DNA from: [Bacillus] selenitireducens MLS10
Lineage (GTDB): Bacteria > Bacillota > Bacilli > Bacillales > Salisediminibacteriaceae
NCBI RefSeq assembly: GCF_000093085.1
Contig: NC_014219.1
Span: forward strand, 1,852,384-1,916,383
Reading direction: 5' to 3'
Length of the DNA stretch: 64,000 nt
Part shown: positions 47,904 through 57,987 of the stretch, in pieces
Numbering within the stretch: position 1 is the stretch's first letter
How the letters are laid out: every line of letters begins with the position of its first letter
The notes under the pieces: model-generated
What the model was told of the DNA's origin: nothing
The model's input: only the letters and a program-made list of their open reading frames with translations
Databases searched by the model: none
Made by a program: the position numbers and the translations under genes

Positions 47904-49586
47904 GTGGTATTAAAGACGATTGAAGGAAATCAACTGGCTGATATGTTTGTGTCAGGTGCAAATAATCTGTCTAATCATTCGAAAAAAATTGATGCATTAA
48001 ATGTATTCCCTGTTCCCGATGGGGATACGGGTACCAATATGAATCTGACGATTACGTCAGGTGTAAAAGAAGTGAAAAATGCGAATCAGGGCAAAGTCAG
48101 TGATGTGGCCAATGCATTCGCCAAAGGTCTGCTTATGGGGGCACGGGGAAACTCAGGTGTCATACTTTCGCAGTTATTCAGAGGGTTTTCCAAAGCGCTC
48201 GACGGCAAGAGCACGATCGAAGCAGGGGATTTGACCAATGCGTTTGACTACGGTGTAAATATGGCTTACAAGGCTGTAATGAAACCGGTCGAGGGAACGA
48301 TTCTAACTGTGGCAAAAGATGCAGCTGCAAAAGGAAAAGAATCATCGAAGAAACAGGATGACGTCATTGCAGTAATGGCCGATGTTCTCGAAGAGGCGAA
48401 GGCTTCCCTGGAACGAACCCCGGATCTGCTGCCGATATTAAAAGAAGTGGGTGTTGTCGACTCAGGCGGACAGGGACTTGTCACGATCTATGAAGGGTTT
48501 CTTGAAGTGTTAAAAGGCGGCTCCATTGAAGGATCAGCAAAAGGAGAAACACCATCCATGGAAGAAATGGTGAAGTTTGAACATCATTCTGCTCAAAGTC
48601 ACATGGACACGGATGATATAGAATTTCAATACTGCACCGAAGTGATGGTCCGTTTTCAACAGGAAAAGCTCGCAGACCATCCATACGACGAACCTGCATT
48701 TCGGGAACTGTTAAGTGAGTATGGGGATTCACTGCTTGTGGTGTCAGATGACGATTTACTGAAAATTCACGTACATACCGATCTGCCTGGTGATGTGATT
48801 AACGAAGCGCAGAAATTCGGTGCTCTTGTCAACATTAAAGCAGAAGACATGAAAGTCCAGCACTCAACGATCCTTGAGGATGAACGGTCATCAGTGCCTG
48901 AAGGATTCACAATGCCTAAGCAGGATCATTCAGAATTTGCCGTGATCACAGTGGCGATGGGTAAGGGGATTGCTGATCTTTTTGAATCCCTCGGTGTTGC
49001 CAAAGTCATTGAGGGCGGTCAGACGATGAACCCATCCACTGAAGATTTCATTAAAGCGATCGATGAATGCGGCGCGAAAAAGATCATTTTGCTTCCGAAC
49101 AACAGTAATATTATTATGGCTGCTCAACAGGCTGCAGACGTTGCGGAGCATGATGTGCAGGTCGTGCCTTCGAAATCTGTTCCTCAAGGTCTGGCATCAA
49201 TGCTTGCCTTTAATCGTGAAGGCGATTTAGAAGAAACGGCTAATGAGATGCAAGAAGCCATGGGCTTTGTAAAGACAGGCGAAGTGACCTATGCCGTTCG
49301 CGATACCAGTCTGAACGGAGTGAATATCAAAGAAGGCGATTTCATGGGTATTCATGAAAAGACGATTGTGGCGAGCGGTTCCTCTGTTCAGGACGTCGCA
49401 CGTAAACTGATGCACGAAATGATTGATGAGGACAGTGAAATTGTCACTCTGATCCGTGGAGAAGACCGAACAGATCAAGAAGTGCAGGAGCTTTCGGAAT
49501 ATATCGAAGCAACGTTTGATGATGTGGAGGTCGAAATTCATACTGGTGACCAGCCGCTCTATTCATATATCGTTTCGGTCGAATAA
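47904..49586 (+). CDS. fakA: Fatty acid kinase subunit A (FakA, YloV; DhaK/DAK-like)
   Basis: A 560-residue ATP-dependent kinase that phosphorylates fatty acids bound to FakB (DegV) proteins. The N-terminal DhaL-like domain shows LNVFPVPDGDTGTNMNLT with the Mg-binding aspartates, KGLLMGARGNSGVILSQ and GVVDSGGQGL; the central region and C-terminal domain (about 330-560) complete the DAK-like fold. The start is GTG 47904 after AGGAGGAG. In this window a degV gene follows 26 bp later. Confidence 0.92.
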   Translation: MVLKTIEGNQLADMFVSGANNLSNHSKKIDALNVFPVPDGDTGTNMNLTITSGVKEVKNANQGKVSDVANAFAKGLLMGARGNSGVILSQLFRGFSKALDGKSTIEAGDLTNAFDYGVNMAYKAVMKPVEGTILTVAKDAAAKGKESSKKQDDVIAVMADVLEEAKASLERTPDLLPILKEVGVVDSGGQGLVTIYEGFLEVLKGGSIEGSAKGETPSMEEMVKFEHHSAQSHMDTDDIEFQYCTEVMVRFQQEKLADHPYDEPAFRELLSEYGDSLLVVSDDDLLKIHVHTDLPGDVINEAQKFGALVNIKAEDMKVQHSTILEDERSSVPEGFTMPKQDHSEFAVITVAMGKGIADLFESLGVAKVIEGGQTMNPSTEDFIKAIDECGAKKIILLPNNSNIIMAAQQAADVAEHDVQVVPSKSVPQGLASMLAFNREGDLEETANEMQEAMGFVKTGEVTYAVRDTSLNGVNIKEGDFMGIHEKTIVASGSSVQDVARKLMHEMIDEDSEIVTLIRGEDRTDQEVQELSEYIEATFDDVEVEIHTGDQPLYSYIVSVE

Positions 49587-49612
49587 AGACATTCTTGAGA
49601 GGAGGTGCTTCC

Positions 49613-50476
49613 ATGGGAAATGTGCAAATTATAACCGATTCTACAGCTGATATCCCTGAATCCCTGACCCAGGAACTCGACATTCACGTTGTGCCCCTTA
49701 AGGTTCATTTCGGTGACGAGACTTACGAAGACGGGATTGACCTTGACTCTGCGCAATTTTATCAAAAACTTGCTGATTCAGCGGTCATGCCAACAACTTC
49801 TCAGCCAACACCTTATCAGTTTGAGGAAGTATACAGAGGAATTCACAGGACGAACCCGGATTCGCCGCTGATTTCTATTCACCTCTCCGCCAACTTATCT
49901 GGGACATTTCAGTCTGCCCATTTGGCATCACAGACGATTGGCGACGAGATTCCGATCACGGTCATTGACTCCAAACGGGCCTCTTATGCGATTGGATTGA
50001 TTGTTGTTGAAGTGGCGAAACTGGCCAAACAGGGGGCTTCACTCGAAGTCTGCCAATCCCGAATCGATGAACTTCTGAAAGACACGACGGTTCTGTTTAT
50101 GGTTGATACGATGGAGTATCTGCAAAAGAACGGTCGGATAGGAAAGGCATCTGCTCTTGTCGGATCGCTATTGAAGATCAAGCCGATTCTTTCGCTGAAT
50201 GATGATGGTGAAGTCTTTCCATTTGAAAAAGCAAGAGGGAATAAAAAGGCTATTCAGCGCATTGTCAATGAATTTCATGAACGATATGGTGATGATCCGG
50301 TTCATGTCGGTATATCGCATGCACAAGCTGAATCAACTGCCAATGAACTGATGGAACGTTTGAAATCAGAATTCAATGTTTCTAAATCTGTTATTGCTGA
50401 CATAGGACCTGTCATAGGTACCCATGTTGGCCCTGGTGCACTTTCGATCTCCTTTGCAAGATCTGGTAATCAATAG
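49613..50476 (+). CDS. DegV-family fatty-acid-binding protein (FakB type)
   Basis: A 287-residue DegV protein that binds a fatty acid and presents it to FakA. The opening MGNVQIITDSTADIPESL, PLKVHFGDETYEDGIDL, SQPTPYQFEEV, and VDTMEYLQKNGRIGKASALVG are typical. The ATG at 49613 lies 6-10 nt after GAGGAGG; a longer frame from 49595 is less likely. Being directly after fakA suggests one FakAB pair for incorporation of exogenous or recycled fatty acids. A terminator follows. Confidence 0.9.
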   Translation: MGNVQIITDSTADIPESLTQELDIHVVPLKVHFGDETYEDGIDLDSAQFYQKLADSAVMPTTSQPTPYQFEEVYRGIHRTNPDSPLISIHLSANLSGTFQSAHLASQTIGDEIPITVIDSKRASYAIGLIVVEVAKLAKQGASLEVCQSRIDELLKDTTVLFMVDTMEYLQKNGRIGKASALVGSLLKIKPILSLNDDGEVFPFEKARGNKKAIQRIVNEFHERYGDDPVHVGISHAQAESTANELMERLKSEFNVSKSVIADIGPVIGTHVGPGALSISFARSGNQ

Positions 50477-50486
50477 CAATCAACTC

Positions 50487-50525
50487 GAAACTCTGTTCGC
50501 TTTTTTAGCAACAGAGTTTCTTTTT
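50487..50525 (+). terminator. Terminator after fakA-degV
   Basis: The 11-bp stem GAAACTCTGTT / AACAGAGTTTC with a 12-nt T-rich loop is followed by TTTTT. Confidence 0.85.
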
Positions 50526-50585
50526 ACGGACGAATGATGATAAAATAAAAAGGTAAAATAATTTCTGAACGCGGGGGAATACAAC

Positions 50586-51248
50586 ATGAAATACCGCAGT
50601 GTGTTTGATATTATTGGTCCGGTTATGATCGGACCTTCAAGCTCTCATACGGCCGGTGCAGCGAGAATCGGATTGGTGGCAAGGCAGTTGCTCGAAGAGG
50701 AACCTGTTCGAGTATCTTTTCACCTATACGGCTCCTTCGCCAAAACGTATCAGGGACATGGAACGGACGTGGCTCTGATTGGTGGAGTCCTTGGCTTTGA
50801 TACTTTCGATGAACGGATTACTGAAGCCTTTCACCATGCAGACCAAGCAGGCCTGTCTTATTCCTTTTATGAAGAGGATGCTCAGCCCGTCGACCCGAAT
50901 ACCGTCAGAATCCGAATTGAAAGCCGGCATCATGAACTTGAACTGGTTGGTGTATCAATAGGTGGCGGTAAGGTTGAAATTAAAGAACTGAACGGCTTTA
51001 AATTGAGACTGAGCGGTAATCATCCGGCCATTCTCGTCGTTCACAATGACCGCTATGGCACAATTGCATCTGTAGCCACCAAACTGGCCGACAAGAAAAT
51101 CAATATCGGTCATATGGAAGTGTCGCGAAAAGAAGAAGGTAAAGAGGCGCTGATGGTGATCGAAGTGGATGAAAATGTGGAAGATGATACACTGCGGAGC
51201 CTTGAGACCCTTGACAACATCACGAAAGTAACGAAAATTCACGATTAA
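50586..51248 (+). CDS. sdaAB: L-serine dehydratase beta subunit
   Basis: A 220-residue iron-sulfur L-serine dehydratase beta chain. IIGPVMIGPSSSHTAGAARIG is the family signature. The C-terminal ACT domain (about 147-218) probably senses serine. It works with SdaAA to give pyruvate and ammonia. The start ATG has GCGGGGG upstream. Its own promoter probably lies in the AT-rich stretch 50530-50575. sdaAA starts 14 bp downstream. Confidence 0.95.
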   Translation: MKYRSVFDIIGPVMIGPSSSHTAGAARIGLVARQLLEEEPVRVSFHLYGSFAKTYQGHGTDVALIGGVLGFDTFDERITEAFHHADQAGLSYSFYEEDAQPVDPNTVRIRIESRHHELELVGVSIGGGKVEIKELNGFKLRLSGNHPAILVVHNDRYGTIASVATKLADKKINIGHMEVSRKEEGKEALMVIEVDENVEDDTLRSLETLDNITKVTKIHD

Positions 51249-51262
51249 AGGGTGTGTAAACC

Positions 51263-52135
51263 TTGTTTCGAAATGTGAGTGAATTGATTAACCAGGCAGA
51301 AAGTGAACAAATACAAATATCGGAAGTCATGATCCGTCAGGAAATGGCCATTCATGATCTGAGCCGTGAAGAAGTCTTTTCGAAGATGGAACGAAATCTT
51401 GATGTGATGGAGAAGGCGGTTCAAAGAGGAATTCATGAAGAAGTCAAGTCACTAACGGGTTTAACAGGCGGAGATGGAAAGAAATTGCATGAATATATGA
51501 AGCACAAGCGGCCTTTGTCAGGTCACACGATGCTTGATGCTGTCAGTAAAGCGATGGCAACGAACGAAGTGAATGCGGCCATGGGCACCATCTGTGCGAC
51601 GCCGACTGCCGGATCTGCGGGCGTTGTACCGGGAACCTTGTTTGCTGTGAAAGAACAGCTGAATCCGACGCGTGAAGAGATGCTCCGCTATCTTTTTGTC
51701 AGCGGTGCTTTCGGCTTCGTCGTCGCGAACAATGCGTCCATCTCGGGAGCGGCAGGCGGATGCCAGGCCGAAGTCGGTTCAGCGTCAGGAATGGCCGCCG
51801 CAGCCATTGTGGAAATGGCCGGGGGAACACCTGCACAATCCGCCGAGGCGATGGCAATTGCATTAAAAAACATGCTTGGACTCGTTTGTGATCCTGTGGC
51901 AGGTCTTGTGGAAGTCCCTTGCGTGAAGCGTAATGCAGCGGGTGCTTCCAATGCAATGGTGGCGGCTGATATGGCACTTGCAGGTATTACGAGCAGAATT
52001 CCATGTGATGAAGTGATCGATGCGATGTTCAAAATAGGACAGACGATGCCTTCTGCTCTCAGGGAGACAGGAGAAGGCGGTCTTGCGGATACCCCGACAG
52101 GTCGGCGGTACAGAGAAAAAATATTCGGGAACTGA
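51263..52135 (+). CDS. sdaAA: L-serine dehydratase alpha subunit
   Basis: A 290-residue alpha chain carrying the [4Fe-4S] cluster. Cysteines lie in TICATPTAGSAG, GGCQAEVG, VCDPVAG and PCVKRNA, the usual cluster/substrate region. The start is a TTG at 51263 giving MFRNVSELI, matching the family N-terminus. It pairs with sdaAB. A 66-bp gap leads to recG. Confidence 0.95.
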   Translation: MFRNVSELINQAESEQIQISEVMIRQEMAIHDLSREEVFSKMERNLDVMEKAVQRGIHEEVKSLTGLTGGDGKKLHEYMKHKRPLSGHTMLDAVSKAMATNEVNAAMGTICATPTAGSAGVVPGTLFAVKEQLNPTREEMLRYLFVSGAFGFVVANNASISGAAGGCQAEVGSASGMAAAAIVEMAGGTPAQSAEAMAIALKNMLGLVCDPVAGLVEVPCVKRNAAGASNAMVAADMALAGITSRIPCDEVIDAMFKIGQTMPSALRETGEGGLADTPTGRRYREKIFGN

Positions 52136-52201
52136 TGCGGGACATCAGAGACTGGGGTTTGATACAGTGGTATCTGTCAGCTTAAGAGGAGATTGATGAG
52201 G

Positions 52202-54235
52202 ATGAATCAGCCTGTTTCAGCGGTAAGTGGGATTGGTCCGCGTTATGTTGAGATACTGGAATCGATGGGGATTCATACAGTGATGGATCTGTTGACTCAT
52301 TTTCCTTTCCGCTATGAAAATCATGAAATACAGCCCCTTGCTGAGGCTGAACATAATGAGCGCGTCACAGTTCAGGGTACGGTTCACAGTGTCCCTGAAC
52401 TGCGTATGTTTAAAGGGAAAAAATCAAGACTGACCGTTCGCCTGCTTGCGGATGGTTTACTTGTCAAGGCTGTGTTTTTTAATCAGCCCTATATGAAAAA
52501 GCAAATCAGTCTAAACGATAAATTGATCGTGAGTGGCACTTTTGATAAACACCGCCTGCAGATCAGTGGTGCGATTGTGAAAGCTGAAGAAAAGATCAAA
52601 CGGGGCGGTCTCGAACCGGTCTATTCGGTAAAAGGTGATCTTAAACAAAATAAAATGCGACAGTTTATCGAAGCTGCGGTTGCGGACTTCGTTGAAGGGG
52701 TGCCTGAGCTTCTGCCTGACTCTCTTCTCGAAAGGTATCAGCTGTTGGCACGGAACAGGGCATTTTATTACCTTCATTTTCCGAAAGATGAATCGTTTTT
52801 TTTACAGGCGAGACGAAGAATGGCCTATGAAGAGCTTCTTCTGTTTCAGCTGAAGATGCAATGGTTTCGTCAGACCGAAAGAAAAGCAGAAAGCGGCCAG
52901 CAAAAATCGTGGTCCAAGGAGGCTTTTGATTCGTTTCTTCTTTCGCTCCCATTTAAACTGACGGACGCACAAGAGCGGGTTCTGACGGAGATACTGACTG
53001 ATCTTGGCGGGGCTGAGCGGATGAACAGACTTCTTCAGGGGGATGTTGGTTCAGGAAAAACCGTAATTGCCGCTGCAGCTCTTTATGCCAATTATCTGTC
53101 GGGCTTTCAGGGGGCGCTGATGGTTCCGACGGAAATCCTTGCAGAACAGCATTCTGAATCACTCGCATCCCTTTTCAACGGAATGGGCATGACCATTGCA
53201 CACATAAGCGGATCGTCGAAGACAAAGGAGAAACGAGAAGCCCTTGAACGTCTTGCAACGGGTGAAGTGGATCTTGTCACCGGAACACACGCGCTCATAC
53301 AGGAGGGTGTATCTTTTCATAAGCTCGGTCTGGTCATCACGGATGAACAGCACCGATTCGGAGTCGAACAGAGAAGAACATTGCGAAATAAAGGGTTAAG
53401 GCCCGATGTCCTGTTTATGACAGCGACACCGATCCCGAGAACGCTTGCGATCAGTGCGTTTGGTGATATGGATGTATCCACCATTGATCAGCTGCCTGCC
53501 GGTCGAAAACCGATCGAAACCCACTGGGGAAAGCGGAATATGTTGCCGCGGGTGATGCAGTTTATCGACCGTGAGATTGAAAAAGGTCATCAGGCATATG
53601 TTATCGCTCCGCTGATCGAGGAATCAGAGGTGCTCGAGGTGCAAAATGCCATCGATTTGCACAAAAGCTTTGAAGAAGCCCTGCCTCACCGCTCCGTTGG
53701 ATTAATGCACGGTCGCCTCCATCATGAAGAAAAAGACGCCGTTATGCAGGCTTTTCAGAAAAACGACGTCCAGATACTCGTCTCGACAACAGTCGTCGAA
53801 GTGGGTGTAAACGTACCGAATGCAACCGTAATGGTCATTTATGATGCAGACCGATTTGGCCTTGCGCAGCTTCATCAGCTGCGGGGGCGGGTCGGACGGG
53901 GATCGGACCAGTCACATTGTATTTTACTTGCTGATCCAAAAACAGACGTAGGCAAAGAGCGGATGAGTATAATGACGGAGACGACAGATGGGTTTGAACT
54001 GTCCAGGCGTGATTTGGAGATGAGGGGCCCCGGCGAATTTTTTGGTGTGCGCCAGAGCGGGATGCCAAAATTTAAAGTGGCTGATCTTGTGGAGGACTAC
54101 CGGATTCTTGAAACGGCGCGTAAAGATGCCCGTACGATCATTGAAACCGGGGTTCTGTTCAGCCATGAATCATACCGTGAGATAAGAGCTGCTCTCGAAC
54201 GTGATCCGGCATTTCGTGAGGAAAGGGTGGATTGA
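52202..54235 (+). CDS. recG: ATP-dependent DNA helicase RecG
   Basis: A 677-residue helicase that regresses and remodels stalled forks and Holliday junctions. The N-terminal wedge OB-fold (about 50-150) is followed by the helicase core: Walker A GDVGSGKTVIAAA (about 280-292), DEQHRFGVEQR, FMTATPIPRTLAI and the C-terminal QLHQLRGRVGRG. The ATG at 52202 has AGAGGAG 10 nt upstream; ATG 52196 and TTG 52193 are alternatives. Confidence 0.95.
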   Translation: MNQPVSAVSGIGPRYVEILESMGIHTVMDLLTHFPFRYENHEIQPLAEAEHNERVTVQGTVHSVPELRMFKGKKSRLTVRLLADGLLVKAVFFNQPYMKKQISLNDKLIVSGTFDKHRLQISGAIVKAEEKIKRGGLEPVYSVKGDLKQNKMRQFIEAAVADFVEGVPELLPDSLLERYQLLARNRAFYYLHFPKDESFFLQARRRMAYEELLLFQLKMQWFRQTERKAESGQQKSWSKEAFDSFLLSLPFKLTDAQERVLTEILTDLGGAERMNRLLQGDVGSGKTVIAAAALYANYLSGFQGALMVPTEILAEQHSESLASLFNGMGMTIAHISGSSKTKEKREALERLATGEVDLVTGTHALIQEGVSFHKLGLVITDEQHRFGVEQRRTLRNKGLRPDVLFMTATPIPRTLAISAFGDMDVSTIDQLPAGRKPIETHWGKRNMLPRVMQFIDREIEKGHQAYVIAPLIEESEVLEVQNAIDLHKSFEEALPHRSVGLMHGRLHHEEKDAVMQAFQKNDVQILVSTTVVEVGVNVPNATVMVIYDADRFGLAQLHQLRGRVGRGSDQSHCILLADPKTDVGKERMSIMTETTDGFELSRRDLEMRGPGEFFGVRQSGMPKFKVADLVEDYRILETARKDARTIIETGVLFSHESYREIRAALERDPAFREERVD

Positions 54236-54259
54236 TTTTGTCCATTAAAAAATCAATCC
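54229..54259 (+). repeat. AT-rich hairpin at the recG end
   Basis: An 11-bp inverted repeat, GGATTGATTTT and AAAATCAATCC with a 9-nt loop, spans the recG stop. It ends next to the possible -35 of fapR (TTGAAA 54260). It lacks a clear T-tail, so termination is uncertain. Confidence 0.5.
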
Positions 54260-54292
54260 TTGAAATTGCTCGGATATTCTTATAAACTACAT

Positions 54293-54309
54293 TTAGTACC
54301 TAGTCCTAA
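54293..54309 (+). promoter_or_regulatory. FapR operator
   Basis: TTAGTACCTAGTCCTAA is a 17-bp imperfect palindrome equal to the FapR-box pattern. It lies 18 bp upstream of fapR and just after a TATAAA -10-like element (54281-54286). FapR binds here and releases DNA when malonyl-CoA rises, so the operon is autoregulated. Confidence 0.9.
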
Positions 54310-54327
54310 GAGTGTGGTGATTATGTC

Positions 54328-54909
54328 ATGAAAATGGCAAAACGTAAACGACAGCCATTATTGCAGGAGAAGATCGAAGAAAATCCGTTCATTACGGATG
54401 ATGCATTGGCTGAGTATTTCGAGGTCAGCGTTCAGACCATTCGTCTTGACCGGCTCGAATTAAATATACCGGAAGTCAGAGAACGTATTAAACATGTAGC
54501 CCAAAAACAATATGATACGGTAAAGGCGCTGCCACTCGAGGAAGTTATTGGTGAAGTGATCGACCTCGAGCTGGATACGTATGCGATTTCCATTTTGGAC
54601 ATCACCGAAGATCATGTTTTTTCGAGAACAGGGATTGCCCGTGGGCATCATTTGTTTGCCCAGGCCAATTCACTTGCCGTGGCTGTGATCAACGATGAAC
54701 TGGCGCTGACAGTAAACGCCGAACTTTCTTTTAAGCGTCAAGTCAATGTACATGAACGTGTCGTGGCAAAAGCAAGAGTTACAGATGTTGATCAAAACCG
54801 CACAACGGTGAATGTCAACAGCTTTGTTGAGCAGGAACTGGTGTTCAGCGGAACATTTTCCATGTACCGCAGTGAAACCGGCGAAGAAACGGAGGAGGCC
54901 GAATCATGA
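54328..54909 (+). CDS. fapR: FapR, malonyl-CoA-sensing repressor of lipid synthesis
   Basis: A 193-residue repressor. The N-terminal DeoR-like winged helix (about 1-65; [20 protein letters not shown]) is joined by a helical linker to a hot-dog domain that binds malonyl-CoA (residues about 75-185; [20 protein letters not shown]). It represses fatty acid and phospholipid genes. The start ATG at 54328 has GTGGTGA upstream. It overlaps plsX by 4 nt, and its own operator lies upstream. Confidence 0.95.
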   Translation: MKMAKRKRQPLLQEKIEENPFITDDALAEYFEVSVQTIRLDRLELNIPEVRERIKHVAQKQYDTVKALPLEEVIGEVIDLELDTYAISILDITEDHVFSRTGIARGHHLFAQANSLAVAVINDELALTVNAELSFKRQVNVHERVVAKARVTDVDQNRTTVNVNSFVEQELVFSGTFSMYRSETGEETEEAES

Positions 54910-55913
54910 AACTTGCAGTTGATGCGATGGGGGGCGACAATGCCCCAAAGAGCATTGTGAAAGGGAGTCTGATGGCTCTTAAGCAATTTGATGATATAGA
55001 GATTGTTCTGATTGGAGACGAGGCGCAAATCACTCCCCATTTGGAAGGCAGTGACAAGCGGATCAGCGTCCTCCATACGGACGAATGGATTACTTCTGAG
55101 GACAGTCCTGTAAAAGCCGTTCGAAGAAAGAAAAATGCTTCTATGGTACTGACGGTCAAAGAGGTCAAGGAAGGGCGCGCGGATGCTGCTATTTCTGCGG
55201 GGAATACAGGTGCGCTCATGACAGCAGGTCTGTTGATTGTCGGAAGAGCGAAAGGTATTGAACGTCCTGCTCTCTCTCCGATGCTTCCGACAAAAAATGG
55301 TGACGGTTTTCTGCTTCTGGATGTCGGAGCCAATATGGAAGCCAAACCGAATCATCTTCTTCAGTATGCACTGATGGGAGATGTATATATGAGAAAGGTC
55401 CGCCAAATTGAAAAACCGCGAATTGGACTGTTAAACGTTGGTGCAGAAGCAGGTAAAGGCTCCGAGCTGACAAAGCAGGCATATGAACTGATTGAGAACA
55501 GTGACGTGCACTTCGTTGGGAATGTGGAGGCGCGTGATCTTCTTGATGGTGTCGCGGATGTTGTTGTTGCTGACGGATTCAGCGGGAATCTGGTGTTGAA
55601 ATCCGTTGAAGGAACGGCGTTATCACTCTTTTCGATTTTAAAAACAGAGCTGACGTCAACCCTCAAGAATAAGTTGGCGGCTGCTGTTCTGAAACCGGCC
55701 TTTAAAAAGGTGAAAGACAAAATGGATTATTCTGAATATGGAGGAGCCGGTTTGTTCGGTTTGAAGTCACCTGTAGTTAAAGCGCACGGATCATCTGACG
55801 AACGTGCTTTCTTCAGTGCATTGAGACAGGCCAGACTGATGGTTGAAGAAGAGGTGGCGCCGACCATCGCGAGGGAAATCGAACGGGTTTCTGCCAAGGA
55901 GGAAGAAGAATGA
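54906..55913 (+). CDS. plsX: Phosphate acyltransferase PlsX
   Basis: A 335-residue enzyme making acyl-phosphate from acyl-ACP for PlsY. The opening [18 protein letters not shown] and the central [14 protein letters not shown] and LLDVGAN signatures are present; the C-terminal part contains an amphipathic membrane-association region. GGAGGCC precedes the ATG in the fapR end. It overlaps fabD by 4 nt. Confidence 0.96.
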   Translation: MKLAVDAMGGDNAPKSIVKGSLMALKQFDDIEIVLIGDEAQITPHLEGSDKRISVLHTDEWITSEDSPVKAVRRKKNASMVLTVKEVKEGRADAAISAGNTGALMTAGLLIVGRAKGIERPALSPMLPTKNGDGFLLLDVGANMEAKPNHLLQYALMGDVYMRKVRQIEKPRIGLLNVGAEAGKGSELTKQAYELIENSDVHFVGNVEARDLLDGVADVVVADGFSGNLVLKSVEGTALSLFSILKTELTSTLKNKLAAAVLKPAFKKVKDKMDYSEYGGAGLFGLKSPVVKAHGSSDERAFFSALRQARLMVEEEVAPTIAREIERVSAKEEEE

Positions 55914-56860
55914 CGAAAACAGCTGTAATGTTCCCCGGCCAGGGCTCGCAGACTCCTGGAATGGGCCATGAACTGTTCATGAATTATTCCGGAGTGAAGG
56001 AGATCCATGCAAAAGCAGATCGTGTCCTCAACCGGAGCCTTTCTGAAATGATGTTCAGTGGCAGTGAAGACGAGTTGAAAAAGACCGTCAATACTCAGCC
56101 GGCACTTGTGACGAGCGGAACAGCCATTTGGCGGGAACTTGAAGCGAATGGTGTTCATGCTGACTTCGCCTGCGGCCACAGCCTCGGTGAATATACAGCA
56201 CTCGTCGCGTCCGGAGCACTCCGTTTTTCGGATGCGGTGACGCTGGTTGAAAAACGCGGTCAATTGATGGAAGAAGCGGTTCCGGATGGCAAAGGTGCTA
56301 TGGCAGCCATTATGGGCCTCGATGGCGACAGTTTAAGCGAGATATCAGAGGAAATCCGTCAAATCGGGGAAGTCGCAGAGCCTGCGAATTACAACGCGGA
56401 AGGTCAAATTGTGATTTCCGGGACGAAAGCCGGAGTGGAACAGGCTTGCGAACGAGCCAAGGCACGAGGAGCAAGACGAGCCATTCCGCTTAACGTCAGC
56501 GGTCCTTTTCATTCATCGCTTATGAAGCCGGCCTCTGAAAGAATGGAGCAAGTTCTTCAGCCGGTGACGGTCGGTGACATGAATATACCGGTTATCGCCA
56601 ACGTGACGGCAAAGCCTTATACGTCGTCTTCTGAGATCAAGGACTTACTCACGGCACAGATTCATTCCCCGGTCAGGTGGACAGATACAATCCGTTACCT
56701 CGTTGATCAGGGGGTGGATACATTTATTGAAGCCGGCCCGGGGAAAGTATTGGCGGGACTTGTTAAAAAAGTTTCCAGACGTGCCACCGTCTTGCCGGTT
56801 TATGATGAGGAGACGTTTCAAAAAGCGGTCAGTGTGTTTACACGGACTGACAATCAGTAA
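55910..56860 (+). CDS. fabD: Malonyl CoA-ACP transacylase
   Basis: A 316-residue acyltransferase that transfers malonyl from CoA to ACP. The active-site serine is in [13 protein letters not shown] (about residue 89) and the catalytic histidine in [17 protein letters not shown] opens the protein. AAGGAGGAAG precedes the ATG. fabG begins 18 bp after the stop. Confidence 0.97.
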   Translation: MTKTAVMFPGQGSQTPGMGHELFMNYSGVKEIHAKADRVLNRSLSEMMFSGSEDELKKTVNTQPALVTSGTAIWRELEANGVHADFACGHSLGEYTALVASGALRFSDAVTLVEKRGQLMEEAVPDGKGAMAAIMGLDGDSLSEISEEIRQIGEVAEPANYNAEGQIVISGTKAGVEQACERAKARGARRAIPLNVSGPFHSSLMKPASERMEQVLQPVTVGDMNIPVIANVTAKPYTSSSEIKDLLTAQIHSPVRWTDTIRYLVDQGVDTFIEAGPGKVLAGLVKKVSRRATVLPVYDEETFQKAVSVFTRTDNQ

Positions 56861-56878
56861 TTGAAATGGAGTGATTAT

Positions 56879-57619
56879 ATGAAAGGTCAGCATATTCTTG
56901 TGACAGGAGGCTCCAGAGGCATTGGAAGAGCCATTTGCCTTGCATTTGCACAAGCCGGTGCGGATGTAGCCGTCAATTATGCCGGTAACGAGGCGAAGGC
57001 CGAAGAAACGGCAGAGGCGTGCAGAGCTTTTGGCGTGGATGCGTTTGCCGTAAAAGCAGATGTATCGGACAGTGAAGCTGTAAAAGAGATGGTGAAAACC
57101 GTCATGGATAGATTCGGTTCTGTTGAAGTCCTGGTTAATAATGCCGGGATTACGAGAGATAATCTGATTATGCGTATGAAAGAAGAGGAATTCGATTCTG
57201 TTATTGATACAAACCTTAAAGGTGTGTTTAATGTGTCAAAAGCCCTGACGAGACCCATGATGAAACAGCGTTACGGCCGAATCATCAATGTCTCTTCCGT
57301 CGTCGGGGTGCTCGGTAATGCCGGTCAGGCCAATTATGTGGCGAGTAAGGCAGGGGTAATTGGTTTTACGAAGTCGCTTGCGAGGGAACTCTCCAACCGC
57401 AACATACTCGTTAACGCAGTTGCACCGGGTTTTATCAGCACGGAAATGACAGAAGATCTGCCGGAAGATATGAAGACAGCATTGCTTAATCAGATTCCGC
57501 TTGGAAAACTTGGGAATCCTGAGGATGTCGCCAATGTTATTTTGTTCCTGGCAGGTGATGGCGCTTCATATATGACAGGGCAGACCCTTCATGTAGACGG
57601 TGGCATGGCAATGCCTTAA
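56879..57619 (+). CDS. fabG: 3-oxoacyl-ACP reductase
   Basis: A 246-residue NADPH-dependent short-chain dehydrogenase of the elongation cycle. The cofactor motif is [11 protein letters not shown] (about 8-18), NNAG is present at about 84-87, and the catalytic Ser-Tyr-Lys are in [11 protein letters not shown] and NYVASKAG (about 151-158). The ATG at 56879 follows AATGGAGTG; the upstream TTG at 56861 is rejected because it precedes that site. Confidence 0.96.
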   Translation: MKGQHILVTGGSRGIGRAICLAFAQAGADVAVNYAGNEAKAEETAEACRAFGVDAFAVKADVSDSEAVKEMVKTVMDRFGSVEVLVNNAGITRDNLIMRMKEEEFDSVIDTNLKGVFNVSKALTRPMMKQRYGRIINVSSVVGVLGNAGQANYVASKAGVIGFTKSLARELSNRNILVNAVAPGFISTEMTEDLPEDMKTALLNQIPLGKLGNPEDVANVILFLAGDGASYMTGQTLHVDGGMAMP

Positions 57620-57675
57620 AGTGACTAGTATTTTTGCCGTTTTTATCCTATAATAACTGAGAGGAGGTGAGTAAC

Positions 57676-57909
57676 ATGGCCACAGTACATGAACGTATTG
57701 CAAAGATCGTCTCCGAACGTCTTGGTGTAGATGAGTCCGAGGTGAAGAAAGAAGCAACATTTAAAGATGATCTGGGTGCCGATTCGCTTGATGTAGTCGA
57801 GCTTGTTATGGAGCTTGAAGACGAATTCGAACTCGAAATCTCAGATGAAGATGCTGAAAAGATTGCATCAGTCGGTGACGTCATTGATTACATAGAACGT
57901 CATCAATAA
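57676..57909 (+). CDS. acpP: Acyl carrier protein
   Basis: A 77-residue acidic carrier. The 4'-phosphopantetheine serine is in [19 protein letters not shown] (about residue 37). The ATG at 57676 follows GAGGAGGTGAG at 5 nt; an in-frame upstream start is less fitting. TATAAT (57649-57654) just upstream may be a -10 of a separate promoter, but the -35 region is weak. Confidence 0.97.
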   Translation: MATVHERIAKIVSERLGVDESEVKKEATFKDDLGADSLDVVELVMELEDEFELEISDEDAEKIASVGDVIDYIERHQ

Positions 57910-57921
57910 TCAGGCTATGAT

Positions 57922-57951
57922 CCCAAGTTCCTGTTTGTTCAGGAACTTGGG
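57922..57951 (+). repeat. Perfect hairpin between acpP and rnc
   Basis: A perfect 12-bp inverted repeat, CCCAAGTTCCTG and CAGGAACTTGGG with a 6-nt loop, is followed by CTTTACC, so the T-tail is poor. It is either a weak terminator or an RNA processing stem. Confidence 0.8.
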
Positions 57952-57987
57952 CTTTACCATTATTCTATGAATCTGACGGAGGTTCTC

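Noticed and set aside
54792-55406. 204-codon minus-strand frame across fapR/plsX
   Set aside because: It is the complement of two well-conserved genes; no family resemblance and no ribosome site.
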